Source of the DNA: Planctomycetota bacterium
Lineage (GTDB): Bacteria; Planctomycetota; Phycisphaerae; Phycisphaerales; UBA1924
DNA: 64,000 nucleotides
NCBI GenBank assembly: GCA_014584315.1
Contig: JACTNA010000030.1
Coordinates: forward strand, 1-64,000
Direction of reading: 5' to 3'
In this document: piece after piece, positions 60,843 through 64,000 of the stretch
Position numbering within the stretch: position 1 is the stretch's first letter
How the letters are laid out: every line of letters starts with the position of its first letter
Made by a program: the position numbers and the translations under genes
The notes under the pieces: generated by a model
Told to the model about the DNA's origin: nothing
Databases searched by the model: none
What the model saw: only the letters and a program-made list of their open reading frames with translations

Positions 60843-62564
60843 CTAGAAGTCCATCCCCCCCATGCCACCCATGCCACCCATGCCGCCTCCGTGGTGGTGG
60901 TGGTCATGCCCGCCGTTCGCGTCCTTCTTCTCAGGCTTCTCCGTGATGACGCAGTCCGCCGTCAGCAGCACCGTCGCCACGCTGGCGGCGTTCTGCAGCG
61001 CGAGCCGGTCCACCTTCGCCGGCGTGATCACGCCGTCCTGCACCAGGTCGACGTACTCGCCGGAGAGCGCGTTGTAGCCGAAGTTCGCCTTGTCGCTCTC
61101 GGCGACCTTCGCCACCACCACCGAACCCTTCGCGCCGGCGTTCTCAGCGATGGTGAACAGAGGCACCGTCAGCGCCTGTCGAACGACCTCCATCCCCACG
61201 GCCACGTCGAAACGGGCGTGGCCGACGTCCTCGGCCGTGACCTCCTTCGACTTCCCGAAGACCGCCTTCCACTCCTTCAGGTCCTCGATCGCGGCCCGCG
61301 CCCGGATGAACGACACGCCCCCGCCCGGCACGATGCCCTCGGCGACCGCCGCTCGCGTCGCGTGCAGCGCGTCCTCGACGCGGGCCTTCTTCTCCTTGAG
61401 TTCCGCCTCGCTCGCGGCACCGACGCGGACCTGCGCCACGCCCCCGCTCAGTTTCGCCAGCCGTTCCTGGAGTTTCTCGCGGTCGTAGTCGCTCGTCGTC
61501 GTCTCGATCTCGCGTCGGATCTGCTCGATGCGTCCCTGGATGTCCTTGGTCGAGCCGGCCCCCTCGATGATCGTCGTGTTGTCGGCGTCGATCTCCACCT
61601 TCTTCGCCATGCCCAACTGGCGCAACTCGATCTTGTCGAGCTCCACGCCCAGGTCCTTCATCACCGCCGTCGCCCCGGTCAGCACCGCGATGTCCTGCAG
61701 CATGGCCTTGCGGCGGTCGCCGTAGCCCGGCGCTTTCACGGCCGCGACCTGCAGCGTCCCGCGCAGCTTGTTGATCACCAGCGTCGCCAGCGCCTCGCCC
61801 GTCACGTCCTCCGCGATGATGAGCAGCGGCTTCTTGGCCTGCATCACCTTCTCGAGCAGCGGCACCAGCTTGGTCACGTTCTCGATCTTGTCCTCGTGGA
61901 CCAGCACCAGCGCCTTCTCGAGCACGGTCTTCATCTCGTCCGAGTTCGTCACGAAGTTCGGCGAGAGGAACCCCCGGTCGAACTGCATGCCCTCCACGAC
62001 CTTCACCTCGGTCTCGAGGCTCTTGCCCTCCTCGACCGTGATGACGCCGTCCTTCCCGACCTTGTCGAACGCTTCCGCCATGATGCGCCCGATCTCGGCG
62101 TCGTTGTTCGCGCTGATCGACGCCACGTTCTGCACGTCCGCCTTGCCCTTCACCGGCTTGGCGAGCGAGTCGATGTGCTCGCACGCCGCCTCCACCGCAC
62201 GCTTCATCCCCCGGACCAGCGCGTTCGCGTCCACCCCCGCCGCAATGTGCCGAAGGCCCTCGCGGAACAGCGCTTCGGCCAGCACCGTCGCCGTCGTCGT
62301 CCCGTCCCCGGCGTCGTCCGACGTCTTGCTCGACGCCTCCTTGACCAGCCTTGCTCCCATGTTCTCCGCCTTGTCGCGGAGTTCGATCTCCTCGGCCACC
62401 GTCACCCCGTCCTTCGTCACCGACGGGCCGCCCCACGACTTGTCAAGCACCGCGTTTCGCCCTCGAGGGCCGAGGGTGCTCTTGACGGCGCGGGCGAGTT
62501 TCTCAACCCCGGCCAGAAGGGCCTGACGGGCCTCGACGTCGAAGGTGAGCTGCTTGACTGCCAT
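60843..62564 (-). CDS. groL: Chaperonin GroEL, copy 2 (Gly-Met tail with His run)
   Basis: The 573-residue subunit starts [20 protein letters not shown] at ATG 62564 behind [39 protein letters not shown] and [13 protein letters not shown] are GroEL motifs. The C-terminus is long and ends [20 protein letters not shown] followed by MDF, with a His-rich stretch before the GGM repeats. It is the first gene of the leftward block and has no groES of its own beside it. The ORF upstream of this ATG has no chaperonin sense. Confidence 0.95.
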   Translation of the reverse strand: MAVKQLTFDVEARQALLAGVEKLARAVKSTLGPRGRNAVLDKSWGGPSVTKDGVTVAEEIELRDKAENMGARLVKEASSKTSDDAGDGTTTATVLAEALFREGLRHIAAGVDANALVRGMKRAVEAACEHIDSLAKPVKGKADVQNVASISANNDAEIGRIMAEAFDKVGKDGVITVEEGKSLETEVKVVEGMQFDRGFLSPNFVTNSDEMKTVLEKALVLVHEDKIENVTKLVPLLEKVMQAKKPLLIIAEDVTGEALATLVINKLRGTLQVAAVKAPGYGDRRKAMLQDIAVLTGATAVMKDLGVELDKIELRQLGMAKKVEIDADNTTIIEGAGSTKDIQGRIEQIRREIETTTSDYDREKLQERLAKLSGGVAQVRVGAASEAELKEKKARVEDALHATRAAVAEGIVPGGGVSFIRARAAIEDLKEWKAVFGKSKEVTAEDVGHARFDVAVGMEVVRQALTVPLFTIAENAGAKGSVVVAKVAESDKANFGYNALSGEYVDLVQDGVITPAKVDRLALQNAASVATVLLTADCVITEKPEKKDANGGHDHHHHGGGMGGMGGMGGMDF

Positions 62565-62837
62565 GGGCGTTTCGCTCCCTGTCTCGAATGAATGGACTGA
62601 CAACGGCTCGATCCACGCCCGGCATCGCACCGGGATGGACCGACAGCCTCGGTTCGGCCACCACTCCGGGCAACCGCGGTGCCAGCCCGGCTCGGTCCCA
62701 CACCCCCTCGAACACCCGGTCGTGCGGGGCAAAGCAGGGGCGTCCTCGACGTTGCCTGTCAGGCGTCCGGCCACACGCCGCGGGGGACTGCCGATTCGGC
62801 AGGCGCCAATCGCCCCCCACTCCCCATCGTCGCACGC

Positions 62838-62843
62838 TATAGT
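62838..62843 (+). promoter_or_regulatory. -10 box (TATAGT) for nuoA
   Basis: TATAGT-N9-ATG. The start at 62853 is nine bases on, so the leader is zero to three bases. A CTGCCG-ATT-CGGCAG palindrome (62788-62802) about 35 bases upstream, between the divergent genes, could be an operator. Confidence 0.45.
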
Positions 62844-62852
62844 CCCGCCCTC

Positions 62853-63251
62853 ATGGCCCCCACCCTCGCCAATGACGGACTCGCCCCCTACCTCCCGGTC
62901 GGCATCATCCTCCTCATGGCCGTCACCTTCGCGGTCGCGAACATCGTCCTCACCATGCTCATCGGCCCCGCCCGCAAGGGCCGCACCAAGGGCATGACCT
63001 ACGAGTCCGGCATGAACCCCGTCGGCACCGCCCGAAAGCGGTTCAACGTCCGCTTTTATCTCATCGCCATGGTCTTCCTCGTCTTCGACGTCGAGATCGT
63101 CTTCCTCTACCCGTGGGCGACCACCTTCCGCGGCCTCGAACCCGGCTCCGAGGAATCAGCCCTGTGGCTCGGCCGCATCATGTTCTTCCTGCTCACGACC
63201 GTGGTGGCCTACGTCTACGGCTACCGCAAGGGCGTTTTCCGCTTCGACTGA
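62853..63251 (+). CDS. nuoA: NADH-quinone oxidoreductase subunit A
   Basis: The 132-residue subunit of complex I has three membrane helices. The conserved loop [20 protein letters not shown] follows the first, with [20 protein letters not shown] in the second, the hallmarks of NuoA/NdhC (acidic pair DVE in the membrane). Start at 62853, chosen for the TATAGT box and the loss of similarity further upstream. nuoB and other subunits are not next to it; an EAL gene follows about 240 bases on. Confidence 0.92.
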   Translation: MAPTLANDGLAPYLPVGIILLMAVTFAVANIVLTMLIGPARKGRTKGMTYESGMNPVGTARKRFNVRFYLIAMVFLVFDVEIVFLYPWATTFRGLEPGSEESALWLGRIMFFLLTTVVAYVYGYRKGVFRFD

Positions 63252-63490
63252 AGGCCCGCCCCGGCGCCGCCTCCCACCGCATTCGAGACCTCCTGCTCCC
63301 GATAGCGCCCCCGGCTCGCGTGGCTGGGTGCCCGCTCGGCTGCCCGAGAACTCTCCCACCAGCCGCCCCTTTCGGCGCATCCGTTCAGGTCTGAACCACG
63401 CTCGTGAAGCCGCCCTGAGCCACGGAGTGTGGGCGTCGATGATGTTCCCGATCGACCGGCCAGGCAGCCGGCGAGTGGAGCACCAGACCG

Positions 63491-64000
63491 ATGCCCCACC
63501 CCGCGAAGCACAGCGAAACGCCCGGGAAGTCGCCGGATGACAACTCGCAGCGGCTGGATCGTCTCGTCCGCGAGAGTCTCGTGGATGCCGCGTTCCAGCC
63601 GATCGTGGACATGCGCCGAGGCATCGTGCTCGGACTTGAAGCCCTCTGCCGACCGAAGCCCGAGTCCGGCTTCGCCAACGCCGGCGAGTTGTTCGACGCG
63701 GCCGCGGCCGCCGACTGCCTCTGGGATGTCGAACGCGTCGCCCGCCGGACCGCGCTCCGATCGGCCGCCTCGTGGAAGGCCGGCGTCCTGCTCTTCATGA
63801 ACTGCTCGCCGCAGGTCTTCGGCGATCCCCGCTTCGCCGACACCGTCCGCGATGAACTCATGCAGGCCGGCGGCGTCGCGCCGGGACGTGTTGTACTCGA
63901 GATCACCGAACGCTCCGAGGCGCCCTTCGCCAGCGACCTCCTCGAACAGGCGCACCGGGTCAAAGACCACGGCTTCCAACTCGCCATCGACGACGTCGGC
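63491..64000 (+). CDS. EAL-domain cyclic-di-GMP phosphodiesterase-like protein (partial, runs off the window)
   Basis: From ATG 63491 a frame of 170 codons continues to the edge. After a short polar start, SLVDAAFQPIVDMRRGIVLG leads to LEALCRPK, the ExL signature of EAL domains; MNCSPQVFGDPRF, VLEITERSE and LAIDDVG match the metal- and substrate-binding motifs (NxN-like position N, ExTE, DD). The catalytic end is outside the window, so activity cannot be judged. A GGAG about ten bases upstream fits the start. Confidence 0.85.
   Translation, partial: MPHPAKHSETPGKSPDDNSQRLDRLVRESLVDAAFQPIVDMRRGIVLGLEALCRPKPESGFANAGELFDAAAAADCLWDVERVARRTALRSAASWKAGVLLFMNCSPQVFGDPRFADTVRDELMQAGGVAPGRVVLEITERSEAPFASDLLEQAHRVKDHGFQLAIDDVG

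Noticed and set aside
59895-62700. CIRCE operator for the chaperonin genes
   Set aside because: I looked for TTAGCACTC-N9-GAGTGCTAA upstream of groES and groEL2 and found no acceptable match, only short fragments such as GAGTGC.

Overview
The window is a GC-rich (roughly two thirds G+C), gene-dense chromosomal segment. It most probably comes from a planctomycete of the class Phycisphaerae. The pointers are three pseudopilin-like proteins with the long prepilin signature FTLIELLVVIAIIALLIGIL, secreted proteins ending in dockerin-like double repeats (ADxNxDGxVNxxDxLxFL) or a PEP-CTERM-like tail, two different GroEL proteins, and short palindromic repeats of the type scattered through planctomycete genomes. 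I see no tRNA, rRNA, CRISPR array, integrase or complete insertion sequence. The assignment is inference from gene content, not a placement by phylogeny.

Layout. 1-7.2 kb: a lower-GC edge with a glycine-zipper membrane protein, a secreted phosphoesterase with a LamG-like domain, then a membrane and envelope-polysaccharide run (YwaF-like protein, WecA/MraY-type sugar-phosphate transferase, O-antigen-ligase-like protein). 7.6-20 kb: fusA, a frameshifted sialidase-like secreted protein, a HAF-repeat protein, adenylate kinase, a pseudopilin, a transglutaminase-fold protein without catalytic residues, fumC, a secreted nuclease/phosphatase-fold protein with a dockerin-like end, and an aquaporin. 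20-26 kb: a TPR protein divergent from valS, followed by a gluzincin-like protein and a PEP-CTERM-like protein. 26.4-30.8 kb: a cell-wall and division cluster read leftward, rsmH - LysM protein - ftsL-like - ftsI/PBP. 30.9-36 kb: lipoprotein SppA, a small zinc-ribbon protein, an M29 aminopeptidase, an OmpH/Skp-like protein and a dockerin-tailed secreted protein. 36.4-45.3 kb: carA divergent from priA, a class IV aminotransferase fused by overlap to murD, a YdjY-domain lipoprotein, an HtrA-like protease and panB. 45.4-54 kb: ABC-F ATPase, a small membrane protein, two tandem paralogous pseudopilins, RidA, a transaldolase-like aldolase, an acyl-CoA synthetase and a secreted protein. 54.2-62.6 kb: an almost continuous leftward proteostasis block, groEL2 - toxin/antitoxin-like pair - small winged-helix protein - groES - groEL1 - dnaJ - grpE - FmdB-like protein - propeller protein - acpS. 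62.8-64 kb: a lone nuoA and a truncated EAL-domain gene at the edge.

The most striking signal is regulatory. About a dozen genes on both strands have a TAxxxT hexamer placed exactly five or six bases before an ATG or GTG and lack a ribosome-binding site there. That geometry puts the transcription start on the start codon, so leaderless mRNAs look common here. Genes inside operons instead use ATGA overlaps or Shine-Dalgarno sites. Other points are interlocked divergent promoters (carA/priA, valS/TPR), a repeat captured inside the valS reading frame, four spacers holding heptamer-like repeat arrays, and possible regulatory genes within the chaperonin block. All functional statements below rest on motif reading by eye; no database search was run.
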